Both the position numbers and the translations under genes were made by a program. From Leguminivora glycinivorella (lineage: Eukaryota > Arthropoda > Insecta > Lepidoptera > Tortricidae), in contig NC_062988.1 of the NCBI RefSeq assembly GCF_023078275.1, forward strand, positions 2,745,501-2,809,500: a stretch of DNA of 64,000 nt, written 5' to 3'. The notes beneath the pieces were generated by a model, which searched no databases, was not told where the DNA came from, and was given only the letters and a program-made list of their open reading frames with translations. Of the stretch, positions 1 to 11,448 are shown piece after piece (the first letter of the stretch is position 1; the number at the start of each line of letters is the position of its first letter).

Positions 1-307
1 GGCTCTATATCTTTGTATTTTTTCATTAATTAGAAAAAGCGTAAAATATTACTGTGTTCAGTATTGTTGGACGATCTAAACTGACGGACTAAACAGAATG
101 CCATTTTTTTATGTAGTCGTCATCCCTAGATATATTATATGTCAGGCATATCGGCAAAACCACACGAGCAATCTAAGTCAACCAGCAGATGTCTAAAGGT
201 AATCGTTACATCGCACCTATTTGAAACTTTACACAACTGTATCCCTAGCCGGCCTAGCTGAAATGACAATCGTTGACACTTTTGATGCTGATCAAAACGC
301 AGTCTGA
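1..307. other. No recognisable feature
   Basis: AT-rich sequence without a convincing reading frame, terminal repeat or similarity to other parts of the window. Confidence 0.5.
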
Positions 308-556
308 CACCACAGTATTATAAAGAGTACTATCGTACAGTATGGCAAGTCCCGCTGCCCGCTGAAAGTGCCGCCCACCCCCTCTCGGATCACAATTAGG
401 TACCGCGTGTCAAAACGCGGAACGCCACCAGTCAACCTGTCATATCTCACTCATACAAGCATGGTACGCGTTCACCTACACGAGCTTAAACTGTGTGCGT
501 AGGAACGCGCTTCTTTCATATATTTGAACGCCATTGTCCGAGGTGTGCTGACACTG
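308..556 (+). repeat. Dispersed repeat N, copy 1
   Basis: About 250 bp that recurs in the same orientation at 38482-38696. Both copies share a start around ATAAAGAGTACTATCGTACA, a middle GTACGCGTTCACCTACACGA and an end around GTGTCCGAG. The middle parts differ by small insertions and deletions, so this is an old family. No terminal repeats were found, and its class is unknown. It could be part of an LTR or a promoter-like TE segment, but nothing proves this. Confidence 0.6.
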
Positions 557-872
557 TTGCGAAAACATTAAAGAGAAATAAGGATATCTAGATATAGATT
601 TTCTACGATAGCGACATCGTGTTTGTGCATCTGGCTATACTCTGAACAACACAATACCAGATTCCTAGCTAAACATGTCACCAGACCTGTCGCGCGACAA
701 ATCGCGAGGAAAGCTGCAATCTCATAATTATAAGCAGCGTTTCTTAACCGCACGACGGCTCCGACACTTGTCCATTGACAATCTAATTGCCATCGATTAT
801 ATTTATATAGAGCTGGTAACCCTTAGGAGTCTGCTGGTACCTGCTTATGAACAGCGGTGAAAATTGGTTATG
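557..872. other. No recognisable feature
   Basis: Two overlapping 61-codon frames on opposite strands lie here. They have no recognisable motif, and I see no other structure. Confidence 0.4.
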
Positions 873-1397
873 CAATACAGATACAAATACAAAATACAAA
901 AAATCTTTATTTCTTTAAACACAATAATTTAGGGGATGGAGCCGTACGGTAAACAAGGAGTTAATTGCCTGTGTTGGGAGGCTCCGCTCTTTCCTAGGTT
1001 AACAGTAATATGCTACCATAGGAGGAAAAAATAAAAAATTCTCTTTTTTGTCAGACAGCTACAGCTTAAATCACACTGGAAGATGCCAATAACAGCATCA
1101 CGCTATTCACGAATCCGAAAGAATGCCGAAATTGAACATCTAACAGCCGAACCGAATACAATAGACCAAGGCACATCGAGAGAATCTTGGCGATATCTGA
1201 GCCGACCCGCCGGAGGGCCACCAGTTGGTCTTCCCAAATACGCCCTCTTAGCAGCCCGGTCCTCTCCCATTCTTAGTAAATGGCCGAACCAGCGAAGTCT
1301 GTGGGATTTTGTTACGCCGATGATATTCGCTTCGCCCACCAACTCCTCTATTTCGGCATTCCTTCTTATCCTCCACGTGACAATATACTCACGTTGA
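873..1397 (-). mobile_element. 3' fragment of a non-LTR retrotransposon (LINE)
   Basis: On the minus strand, about 1342 to 1103 encodes a segment with RLRWFGHLLRMGEDRAAK followed by a GRPTGGPPAGR-type basic stretch. This resembles the extreme C-terminus of many insect LINE reverse transcriptase proteins (a W-G-H-x-x-R-M motif). Downstream on the same strand is an untranslated stretch ending in ATAAAGA and a TACAAA-type short repeat at about 874-900, as expected for a LINE 3' tail. The catalytic domain is absent, so the copy is 5'-truncated and dead. Clade assignment (RTE- or Jockey-like) is uncertain. Confidence 0.6.
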
Positions 1398-1699
1398 CAT
1401 TAATTATCTGTGGTATTAACATCTCTATATTGTGTAGTTAATAGGTCGTATGCAACCAGTGGTTATTGTACGCGACAACGGCAAAGCAAACAGGACACAT
1501 GACGTCACGCAACAAGTTGCATTCACAGTTTGAGAAAATAAATGATTTGATATTGATTATCAGTTTACCTTTCAGACATAGCATATAGGTACTTACTTAC
1601 TTTTGACTCTAGCTAAGGAGTACGATTAAAAGAGAGGCAAGTTTCCCACATCGCAGAGAATTTTTGGCTCGTATCGCGACGATCGGATGATCTAGCATT
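1398..1699. other. No recognisable feature
   Basis: AT-rich spacer between two LINE remnants. No frame or repeat was recognised. Confidence 0.4.
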
Positions 1700-2006
1700 A
1701 ATGACATTAGCCCGCGCAAGATGAGCTTGAGTGCTTACCAATTGGAGTTGGGCAATTAAATGGAGTTGGGCGGGACATGTTGCTAGATGCATGATGGCAG
1801 ATGGACTAAAATGTTAAAAGAATGGTGGCCGTTCACAGATGTAAGAAGCGCTTGGCATCCGTTAGCTCTTTGGGTGGACGACATCCGGAAAATTGCGGGT
1901 CACAACTGGGTGAGACTAGCTCAGGACCGAGACAAGTGGCGTACTAGAAGACAGGCCTGTGCTCAGCCGTGGGCGATAAAGGGCTGATATGATGATGAAG
2001 ATGAGC
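1700..2006 (+). mobile_element. 3' end of an RTE-like LINE
   Basis: The frame 1787-1987 carries a peptide with a W-x-D-D-I-x-K-x-A-G core and an RLAQDRDKWRTRRQA-type segment ending just before a stop. This matches the usual C-terminal tail of RTE-type LINE proteins in moths (ARDRxxWRxxxEAYVQQW). It is followed at once by TGATATGATGATGAAGATGA, the short TGATGA-type tail those elements carry. Upstream codons at 1711-1790 are the same protein in a broken frame. No polymerase domain is present, so this is a 5'-truncated dead copy. Confidence 0.7.
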
Positions 2007-2548
2007 TAAAAAGTATTTAGTAAACACACGAGACTACCGTCTCTACTTGGTAGCATTTTCTTAAGCGTATGATAAAATATAAATTGAAAGAGATGCCATA
2101 CACTAAAGAAAAAGCGATCAAGTCCACTGATAGCGAAGCTGGGAATGACAACTAGGTATTTATAATTGATTTATTTGTTTTACAGTAGAAACACCTATTA
2201 CTATCGGGCCGCATTATTATAAAAATGCATACAGGTCATGAAACTAAAAGTATTCTTTATTTTACAGTGGTAAAAATTTGAGACAGGGTTAGTTGATTAA
2301 TTTTAAAATATTTGTGGAAGCTAAAGGTTCAGCGCTTTAGCTTCGACCTATACTAAAATGACTAGTTTATATTTTAGGCAAAATATATTGCCGGTTACCG
2401 ATGTATGTGTCGATACTCTCGATGCCGAATCAATTTCAGACATTCTGGGTTCGAATGTTGCTCCTGGTCAGAACTTAGTGGTTTACATAACTGCAGGTTG
2501 TGCAGGTATGAGAGCATCGATAGTCAGTAGGGTTGTTCAATTTATATT

Positions 2549-2983
2549 TTTTCCCCTCACTAGCTCGGAAACACGTGTTTTATCCTTTAATACCAGCGGG
2601 TAAAAACGCATTTTATCCACTAGTGGGTAAAGTAATTTGACCTTCAATAAAGTCAAATTAACTGCTTTAAAATTGATAAAAGTAGGTGAATCTAGTAATA
2701 AAGATGATTTTTTACCACCTGTGGAACTACTGGAAGCAGTGATAAACGCATTTTTTGCGTTGTAGTTTCCTCGCTATATAGTGAGGGGAAAAGTTTTGTG
2801 TTACACTCGGGTGCAAATGTATTTTACTTCTCGTGTGTTAAAAAACTCGCAAGTTCAGGGTTCTATTCCCGAACCACTCGCTTCGCTCGTGGTTCAACTA
2901 TAGAATCCTTTCACTTGCTCGTTTTTCAATTCCACACTCGGCGTTAAAATACAACTTTGCTCCCTTGTATAACAAATAACTAT
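2549..2983 (+). mobile_element. Family A element, copy 1 (palindrome-rich, ~430 bp)
   Basis: One of five copies (the others are at 12324-12752, 18056-18406, 27025-28835 split, and 31119-31549). It starts TTTTCCCCTCACTAGCTCGG and ends AACAAATAACTAT. Inside are palindromes: AAACACGTGTTT, a near-perfect one around TTATCCACTAGTGGGTAAA, and a TAGTGAGGGGAAAA box that is the inverse of the first 14 bases. The segment around CGCTTCGCTCG can also fold. There is no coding capacity; short frames recur in several copies only because the DNA repeats. The transposon class is not established. Confidence 0.75.
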
Positions 2984-3170
2984 TATTGATAATCATTAAA
3001 ATTATTCTGTCTTCAATACTTCTCCATTACCATTTTATTACTTAGATGGTTGGTAGAACTAAACTGTTCATTTTTCTGGAAATTTTCTACCTCGTACAGC
3101 TAAACTGCGGAGTCAATTTTCGGGTCTTTCAAAACGCAGAGTATATATTTCCATTTATACTAGCAAAGCA

Positions 3171-3626
3171 TTTGCAACCATAGAGGAATAAGTAAGAGAA
3201 GAGTTAACTCCATACATCAGTAAATGCGGGTTATTTGTATAGGCATAGTTAAATGACATCTAGCGACAATCATGCGTCAACTAGTGTAAATGATCAGTAC
3301 TGCTACTTGTCAATAGATGTCGTGACAAACGAAAAGTCTAATGCTCACCAATTTTTAGCTAGTATTACAATAGTATTAATCAGTATTCTGTTTTCAATTC
3401 CTTCTGCTTGTAATATAAGTTGTAAACTATTCTAATATTAAATTTTTGGCAGACAAAACACAGTTGCCACCTAGTAACGAGTAGTGGTACTGATAATTCA
3501 CGCTATTTGACGCGTGAATGACGCGTTATTGTCGCTAGATGTCACTTAACTATGCCTATACAAATAACCCCCATTTACTGATGCATGGAGTTACAACTGT
3601 TCCCTTACTCATTGTATGCTTGCAAC
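3171..3626. mobile_element. Foldback (long-TIR) MITE
   Basis: Two arms of about 130 bp face each other. The left arm includes GGTTATTTGTATAGGCATAG and GACATCTAGCGACAAT. The right arm reads the same on the other strand, around 3485-3600. Outer ends share TTGCAA. The arms differ at scattered bases, so the copy is not fresh. The 60-codon frame inside is spurious. No clear target duplication was found, so the superfamily is unknown. Confidence 0.7.
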
Positions 3627-3713
3627 CTAAAATAAGGAATTTAAATACCAATATAATTTGGTATTTTACCAATAAGTAGTTAAGAGTATATTTGTATTTA
3701 ACCAAAAGACTTA

Positions 3714-3779
3714 TCAGGGCCTTCGAGTGTGAACCTCCGTCTTCACACTCGAAGGATAAAGGCATGATAAAGGCCCTGA
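3714..3779. repeat. Compound stem-loop
   Basis: CCTTCGAGTGTGAA at 3720-3733 pairs perfectly with 3742-3755 across an 8-base loop. The outer bases TCAGGGC pair with GCCCTGA further out. The result is a strong cruciform or hairpin candidate, possibly a small foldback element. No protein is involved. Confidence 0.6.
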
Positions 3780-3789
3780 TGAGCAGGGA

Positions 3790-5689
3790 TCCTGTACTAA
3801 ACAGGGAAACCCTTAAAGGGGACAGAGCAATCACATTTTTGCCATACTAAATTAAAAGGGAATTTGCATTTCTACAATTATCCACATGGATAACCTATAA
3901 GACATTCTTCGTCCTTATTCTACAACTATCCCGTCACCATAAACCATTCTGCATATAAATAACATAAACATGTAAAGTCCACATGTCAATGTGCTCGCTC
4001 AATCGAAACTCTCACCTTGTGGACATTTTGCATACATTTTGCTGGAGAAGCGAGCGCATTACTTGTCGAGCACTGCTACTGTTATGCTAGGGTGACCAGA
4101 AGTTGACGATTTAGTAGTACAAACTATATTTTATTTATATAACATCACCAATAGACAGTACTATTTAAGATAATTTTTTAACATTCATAAAGTTAAGGAT
4201 AGTTGGACACGATAACTTTCGAATCCAAATAAAATTCTCATTCAATTATTCCAAACACAAAAGTCAGATTGAATTGTTTACTTTTCATAGAATCAGCACG
4301 AGACCAAGTCGTAAATTCCGAAAATAATGTCATGGGCGGTTCTCAGGGATGACGTTCGGTGCCTGATTTCGGTGCTGATTTTTAATTACTACTTTATTGA
4401 TACGTCAGTCAATTTACTAAAATCTAGCCTAAATATAAAAAATATTGGTGGTGGAGGCCTCCATTAGAACCTTATAGTTTGTAAGAAATCTGACATTTTA
4501 AGATCACCGAAATTATGTATGGGCACTGTAATCAATTTGCCCCACCGAATTCAATTTTTTATACATTATTCCACATTTCAACTTAATTTATAACTTATTA
4601 TTCAATTTAATGATATTTTTCATTTTAATTCGATGACAGGTCATGTAAAAAGGCTCATAATCGCGCAATTTTACTAAATTTAACATGGTAATATGCTAGT
4701 CATTATCGAGTAGAGAATTTTGTACCCACAGAGTGGCTTAATTTGCTTAGAAACATAGTTCTATGTTTTTACAAGGTATATCCTACTATTTAAGTATGAA
4801 ATATTAGAAAATAATGGACATTTAATCAGTTTACAACGTGGCAGTCGAAGTCGGTGGTCACTTTTTTTGATATCGGTGGTCAAAAAATCCACCGAAACCA
4901 CGGAAATCAACTCCACTGATATCAAATTTCATAGCTTTTTTGGAGATAACTGCAATAGCATGCATGATACAGAGGAGATGTTATAATGACGTAATAACAT
5001 ACTTTCAAGGATTTGTTAGTACCTTACATAACGACAAATGGACCTAAACTGTGGGAGTAAATTGATCCACCGAATCTTAAAAAACATGGGACCAAACCCA
5101 GCGAACGATTGAGAAATCTCCAAAAAGTCCCCTTTATAAAACGGTACTGCATCTCCTCTACACTGAATGGTTAAAACATAGCTAAAACTAACTATATTTG
5201 TGCTACTACGTCCCTGATCTACCACCGAAATCAGTCACTAGCCCGGGACACATGGTAAATTTGTCTTTACTCGATGAGTTTAGCTAACACATTATTTTTA
5301 TACAGAAAATATGATAGGTTAACTAATACCTTATACGTGAATATCTATAAAAACTGCGATCAACAACTCCATTTTGAGTTATGATTTTTTGTTTTGCAAA
5401 TTCCGAGTGCGGGACACGCCCACCGACGGTCATTTTTCGCATTTAATATTTTATTACTCATATCATACAAATAATAAATAAATAATGTTAAGGTGTACCA
5501 ATTAGAACAGAGGCTAAAGATTATGCCTGATTTAATTCAGATTTTTAGAACAGTCCGTTCTGACGTTTTTTGCCACGGACACGTAAAAACGCGCCTCCTG
5601 AGAAATGCCCTCATATTGTCAGCAGTATGTGTCGCTCGAATTCAAAACGAACGAGAAACACGCACGAGTTATGTTATTTATCAAATTTA
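3790..5689. other. Long stretch without a recognised feature
   Basis: AT-rich DNA. Short motifs recur locally (GGTGGTCA and CACCGAAA around 4330-5230, on both strands), which suggests an old degraded element, but I could not define ends. Open frames here are all under 100 codons and carry no recognisable motif. Confidence 0.4.
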
Positions 5690-5837
5690 TCATATGTGGG
5701 TGTGTTTAGTAAATCGTACCACTTTGTCGGTTACCATTAAGGAGAAATTTACTTGTATCTTTATATGAATATACTGACAAAGCGGCTTTATAGCAATCGA
5801 CAAAGGGGGAAGTTTTCCCGTGCACACTTACATATGT
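5690..5837. mobile_element. Small TIR MITE (ACTTTGTCGG family), copy 1
   Basis: The ends read CATATGTGGGTGTG on the left and, inverted, CATATGTAAGTGTGCAC on the right. Inside are CCACTTTGTCGGTTACC and CTGACAAAGCGGCTTTATAGC. The same element lies in the opposite orientation at 60264-60403. It is non-coding and was presumably moved by a transposase encoded elsewhere. The 91-codon frame overlapping it is not a gene. Confidence 0.65.
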
Positions 5838-6514
5838 ATTCACAGATTCACACCTAAATTTTGAAATTAGCCTCTTATCTTACAATGTAACACAAACTAA
5901 TAATTAATGTCCCACAAAAACCTTACAAATGGCTCCCTAGTTGTCATAACGATGGCTATCGCTCGTTGTCTCCATGTTCGGTGCTGTTAACTTTGTTTAT
6001 CGTTATGTTTGCTTGTGTTTATGTTGGCTACGCGATTTGTGTGTACGCATCTTGGCTTTATTATAGTGCGTGCAAAGATACATTGGTTATAATAGAAATA
6101 GGTGTGCATAGTTTGACACTACGCCCTATTTTTATTGAATTCCGTAAACTTTAAGTGAAGTTTCTTTAGTTCAAATACAATCAATTTCTCTAAGGAACAA
6201 GCCTCTTAACTCTTACGATTATCGAATTATTTAAAAAAAAAATTAATTACTGAACACGTGTGTGTGGCATCCCTTACCACTTCCTAATTTTATTTGTTTT
6301 GACATGTGCCTTTAATGTTATAATTAAGGTCCTCTCACATTAATTATTAATCCATAAATTTATGGAAATGAAAAAAAAATATTTTTTTCTCGTATTTAAC
6401 AAAAACCGATATACAGGGTGGTTCCTGATGATGAACCTAACTGCGTGTCGAATTTAATGAAAAAAAAACCCGATGTATAGGTAGGTACTTACAAACCTCT
6501 TGTTTCTGTAAGGT
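5838..6514. other. No recognised feature
   Basis: The 62-codon frame at 5966-6154 is hydrophobic, but it has no homologous look and no neighbours that would support a gene. The rest is AT-rich with poly(A) and poly(T) runs. Confidence 0.35.
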
Positions 6515-6645
6515 GTAAGTATGATCACACCTGATGGTAAGTGATGATGCGGTCTACTGTGGAACACGCTTACCTAAGAGATACCTATTTACTCTTGCTT
6601 TAAAGAGACCCGGATTTTACTCATGCGGAAATACAGACTCAAGCA
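6515..6645 (-). mobile_element. Diverged LINE 3' fragment
   Basis: The stretch from about 6550 (GGTCTACTGTGGAAC) to 6645 aligns by eye with 59272-59360, the C-terminal coding end of the LINE at 59202-60007. Shared blocks include the ATGCCTGTTCACTCTTGATT region in diverged form. It is degraded and non-coding. Confidence 0.45.
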
Positions 6646-6659
6646 TATTAAATAATTCC

Positions 6660-7840
6660 TGTCACTTCCTATTAATTAATTAATTTATTTAATTTCGTTG
6701 TCTTTCAACTCTTTTATTGTCAAAAGTGGCAGTGAAACTTGTTCAGTTTACTGTGCTCTGCCTTGTTTGGGAATATAGGCGTGTGTTTATGTATGTGTAG
6801 ACATAATAAGCAACGCTTGCAACAGAAGATCGCACGTCACATTCAGAACACATTACTCACTTTGTATGGTGTTAACCGCTCCATACACTTATCCTAGTTA
6901 ATGCTAGGTGGTTAAAACCACTCTGGGACAGGTTGTCTCTCAGTGGCAGCCGGTTGAGCTGGTAAACAGTAGCTGTTGTTATTACATGCCACATACCTGC
7001 GGCACAGCTTATAGTGACAGAAAGTTCGCTAAGAAAGTTTGCAAGAAGAATTTTTCAAAAACACTTTCATAACCATCTTAATTTTTTGTGTTGAAGTTAA
7101 ATTGTGATCGATTTTCTACCGTTTTTGATGAAACTTATTGGATTCTTTATTTTTATGTTATTACTGGATGTAAACAATGACCAACGCAATAACTTAAAAC
7201 GGTTCAAAATGTCGAAGTAGTAGAAATGTCATTAAGTGTTTGACTTTCAATTGACAAGTCGCGTACTTTCAATTGACATTCGCAGCGACAAAATTAGATA
7301 GGTACTTAAATAAAAAAAAACCTATAACTTATAGGGTTTTTTGACTATTTTTCTATAAGTGTCGCACAGGTATGTGTACATATAAAGTATGCAATGGAGC
7401 ATTCATATTTTTCTATGACTACGTTTAGTTTATTTCTTCCTTCTTGGTTATTTTATCAGTTTGGTCCATGAAAAAGCAAAATACTTATACTTATTGCATT
7501 TTAATTTATAAATTAGTACCTATTAATAAGTAGGTAAACTAGGTAAGGTACTATTGTCTGAACATGTTCATGAAAAAAGCCCTTTTCTTAAAAGTGTGCC
7601 TTCTGTTTTAATCTACGGCCCCACATACGGGTGCGTTGACTCCTTTTAATAGTAGATTGCGCACAACCAGGCTTACATGGACGCTTTTTGCGACAGTTTA
7701 TAGGAAAACACTATAAAACAACTTAGCAATATTTACGTAAACGATAGACGCTTGCGTATTCATTAGATAGTTTTTATAACGATTAATAATACCTTTTAGA
7801 ATGGGGTTATATGTCCTTAAGTATAATTTTATAAATATAA
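6660..7840. other. No recognised feature
   Basis: AT-rich DNA. A short inverted match (AACCTATAACTTATAGGGTTT near 7319-7340) could form a hairpin. No gene or element ends were identified. Confidence 0.35.
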
Positions 7841-8280
7841 CTAGCTTTTACCCGCGGCTTCGCCCGCGTAATATCTATGTCTATGTCTATGTCTATGTCT
7901 AATAAAAGTATTCATTAAGATTTTCATTTGGATCCGTAGGGACCGTAGGTTTCTCTGTAGGTATATTTATCTGCGATTATTTCGATTGCACATAATACTT
8001 TTGCTTGCAATGATTGTAGAAATATTACACATCGACCACAGCGTAGGTAATTCTATATACGCTGGGGAAACCTTTATAAACATCCCACATAGCCCGTATT
8101 TCGACACTATGATCGGTGGGTAAAAAGTACTTTTTTCTATTATCCCTTACAATTTTTTACATTTTGCTTATACTTATCGCAAACTTAATCTTCAAGCAAG
8201 CAAACAACGATCGTCTTAGAGCACATTGATTGTAAGAGACCGCCGACCGATTATCCGTATCCCTCTAACGATACCCATAT

Positions 8281-8552
8281 TATCCGTATCCGTATCCGTA
8301 TCCGTATCGCTATCGCTATCGCTATCGCTATCGCTATCGCTATCGCTAACGCTATCGCTATCGCTATCGCTATCGCTATCGCTATCGCTATCGCTATCGC
8401 TATCGCTATCGCTATCGCTATCGCTATCGCTATCGCTATCGCTATCGCTATCGCTATCGCTATCGCTATCCCTATCGCTATCCCTATCGCTATCCCTATC
8501 GCTTTCCCTATCGCTATCCCTATCGCTATCCCTATCCCTATCCCTATCCCTT
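8281..8552. repeat. TATCGC/TATCCC/TATCCG hexamer microsatellite
   Basis: About 270 bp of 6-bp units, mostly TATCGC. TATCCG units lie at the left edge and TATCCC units interspersed toward the right, so variants are grouped by position. The low-complexity frames across it on both strands (Ser-Leu and Asp-Ser runs) are artefacts of the repeat, not genes. Confidence 0.9.
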
Positions 8553-8601
8553 ATCAAGATGTTTAATGATATAACACTTTAAGTTCTCGCGCTTTGTACA
8601 C

Positions 8602-8896
8602 ATATTTAAAGTCACATACAGGTCGAACGCGATTAATTAACATTATTTTTACCTTTTTCCCAACGTTTCGGCCAGGTTGCACTGGCCGTGGTCGCGGAAG
8701 ACTGACGTCCCAGCAAAATGTCACCGGAGATGTAAGCAACACCAAACTACCCGATATTAATTTATATAAATGTTCGGGGTAGACAAATAAATATAATCTA
8801 CCCGCTTTTAGTTAATGTTTATTTCCCACCATGTTTATTTTAAAGGTAAAAATAATGTTAATTAATCGCGTTCGACCTGTATGTGACTTTAAATAT
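8602..8896. mobile_element. MITE with perfect 55-bp terminal inverted repeats
   Basis: 8602-8656 is the exact reverse complement of 8842-8896 (start ATATTTAAAGTCACATACAG). The flanks share ATGTTTAATGAT just outside (8559-8570 and about 8897-8908), which may be a target duplication or chance. The interior holds GTTTCGGCCAGGTTGCACTG. It is non-coding. Perfect arms suggest recent insertion into the Helitron or arm homogenisation. Confidence 0.75.
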
Positions 8897-9111
8897 ATGT
8901 TTAATGATTTCTTATCAAGTGCTAAAATATAAAGTTTCATGGTTTTATCATTTAAAATTAAGAAATCCCATACAAACTTTCAACCTCTTTTTCAACCCCT
9001 TCATCCCTTTTTTTCGAAATAAAAAGTAGCCTATGTTCTGTCTCAGGGTCTAAAGATTGTCTGTTCCAAATTTCATCAAAATCGGTTGCGTGGTTTAAGC
9101 GGGAAAGCGTA

Positions 9112-9172
<61 letters not shown>

Positions 9173-9529
9173 GTTACTTTCGCATTTATAATATTAGTAT
9201 GGATTAGTATGGATGGATGGATAATCCCTTAAAAGGTTCCCTAAAAACACCATCCATATTATTTTATTATCTTTCTGAAAGGATAATTTTAGACATCATC
9301 ATGGCAATTAAAAGAAATTCTATTTGCCAATAATTTGCAAAAAATATTTAAAAAACCACTAGAAAACAAATGAAAAGGAATAAAATTCGTTCTACCTTTG
9401 TGATCATTTTAAAATATGCCTGAATATGGTCTCAAGGGCCACAAATAGACAGGCAATATTAATATCTGAATCCTTTTCGATCTAAACACCGAGGAAATCA
9501 TAAATGAACAAACACAATTAAGTTAGTGT

Positions 9530-10560
9530 CAGCCCACCTTGTCAGGAATAGATTGGCACACAGTTTACCTAAAACTTTCATCATGTATGTATTAAAAAGG
9601 ATCTAATATTCACATATAAAATGAAAGAACCCCAAGAACCTGCACAGGAAAGTTACAATAAAGAATCCCAGTAAGTCTATCTTATAAATCATAATAAAAG
9701 AACGTGTTAGTGTAAAACGACCTTGCCAGGAAAAGATTGGCACGTCGCGGCTACCGCTTGTTTTACCTAATAACTCTCATAATGTATTAATTATCCTTAG
9801 AGGAATAAAATACTCGAATACAAAAAGCAACAGTCTCAAGATCCGACACAGTTAGTCAAACATAATATAGTCTCAAGCATTATAAAACCAAACATATAGA
9901 ACAACGACTTAGTGTAAGTCTACCTTTCCAGGAAAAGATTGGCACACCTCGGCTACCGCTTGCCGTTTTACCTAATATAATAACTCAATATAATGCAATA
10001 GTCCCAAGGTCCAGCCCTAAAAAGTAAAAAATATATAAAGTCCCAGCGCGTCTATCTTATAAATCAGAATAATAGAACAAGCCAGTGTAAGCCTACCTTG
10101 CCAGGAAAAGATTGGCACACCGCGGCTACCGCTTGCCGTTTTACCTAATAACTATAATAGAGGTATAATGCAATAGTCCCAAGGTCCAACCTTAAAAGTA
10201 AAAAATATATTACATAGTCCTAGCGAGTCTATCTTATAAATCAGAATAATAGAACGATCTAGTGTAAGCCTACCTTGCCAGGAAATGATTGGCACATCGC
10301 GGCTACCGCTGGCCGTATTACCTAATCATGTATGTATTAATAAATGTATAATATTCGCATATCAAATGAAATAATCCCAAGAACCTACACAGAAAAGTTA
10401 CAATATAAAATTCTAGCGAGTCTAACTTAAAAATTTCTTATAAATCAGAATAATAGAACTAGTCAATGTAAACCCACCTTGCCAGGAAAAGATTGGCACA
10501 TCGCGGCTACCGCTCGCCGTCTTACGGCTTACCTAATAACTCTCATCATGTATGTATTAA
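9530..10560. repeat. Diverged tandem array, six ~170-205-bp units with a conserved core
   Basis: The core CTTGCCAGGAAAAGATTGGC, then GCGGCTACCGCTTGCCG, recurs at about 9538, 9722, 9926, 10097, 10273 and 10478. Linking text (TATCTTATAAATCAGAATAA, AGTCCCAAGGTCC) is shared by some units. Unit 1 lacks the GCGGCTACCGC block. Spacing varies from about 171 to 204 bp. No open frame crosses the units. It could be a minisatellite or remains of a repeated element; its function is unknown. Confidence 0.75.
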
Positions 10561-11324
10561 CCGTAGTAGGGGTAACTGGACTGACTAATAATTGGTGATT
10601 AGATGGCCGTTAGAAAGCAGGATTGTTTTAATGTTGCTTTGTATTCCAATTTTAAATTGTAGTTTGTGCTTAGGTAGTTATTTCTAAATTATATGGAAAC
10701 ATCTGATTGAATAAGTGGAAAAAGAGGTACAAAACGAGGTCACTTTTACTGCTAAGTATGGCAAGTATGCGCATTAAATCAAATCATTCATTTCAAAGTG
10801 ATAATTAATTTGGGGCTAAGCTAAGGTGGAGTAGACAAACGAGTAAGTATATGTTTAATTTTTTAACCACGAAGTTCCAGGCCAAATGTTCCGATTTTGA
10901 ATTTTCTTTTATTTCTATAAGAGTTCAAAACTCGAAGCTAATTTGTACTTGTACAAGTACACGGTGACTTAAAATCTTACAAGGTTACATTTGCAGATTT
11001 CTAGACCAACACTTATTAAAAAAGTCAGAAGCTGTCAAATGCTTACTCAACCACATTAAATTTACTCGTAAACGAAATAATTTAAGTATACGAGTACATA
11101 TAACTATGTACCAACACCCCTTACTTCTAAACATAAGCAGATTATATCTTTGTAATAAATTGTCATGCATTAAATCAAAATAATTATGATAAAGTTAAAA
11201 ATATGCCTAATGATATGTTATGACTGAAAAATATTTAGTAATGTGACAGACAGACAGACGGATAGAGCGGCACCATAAGGGTTCATTTTGTAGCTTTTTT
11301 GGTGCGGAACCATAAATAGTATTT
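10561..11324. other. No recognised feature
   Basis: Contains a degraded scrap of family D near 11245-11320 (CAGACAGACGGATAG and a GGTGCGGAACC motif). Nothing else was recognised. Confidence 0.4.
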
Positions 11325-11448
11325 TATACAATCGTGATATAATACAAAGCTTTTCAGTCGAGTACCATGTTTAGGCCACGAAGCTTGCTGAGTGGCCTAA
11401 TAGTAAGGTACGAGGGTGAAAAAGCTTAATTATATCACTATTGTATAC
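11325..11448. repeat. Imperfect inverted repeat with inner hairpin
   Basis: Left arm ATACAATCGTGATATAA...AAGCTTTT pairs with right arm AAAAGCTT...TTATATCACTATTGTAT. An inner pair TAGGCCAC / GTGGCCTA closes the centre. Probably a small foldback element. Confidence 0.55.

Larger units (their letters stand above)
7841..9203 (-). mobile_element. Non-autonomous Helitron, 1.36 kb, with internal insertions
   Basis: Read on the minus strand it starts TCCATACTAATATTATAAAT after an A. It ends with a GC hairpin (CGCGGGCGAAGCCGCGGG), six bases, then CTAG. These are the hallmarks of Helitrons: 5' TC, 3' hairpin plus CTRR, and no target duplication. A CAGA microsatellite occurs at about 9115-9171, and the flanking text around AAAATCGGTTGCGTGG is typical of lepidopteran copies. 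No Rep/helicase gene is present, so it relied on an autonomous partner. The hexamer array and the 55-bp TIR element lie inside it. Confidence 0.75.

Noticed and set aside
2549..2983. Family A as a Helitron ending at GAGCTAG
   Set aside because: A hairpin and CTAG are present, but all copies continue identically through TGAGGGGAAAA beyond CTAG.
8216..8582. Asp-Ser-rich and Ser-Leu-rich frames on both strands
   Set aside because: They are translations of the TATCGC hexamer array; any 6-bp repeat without a stop gives such frames.
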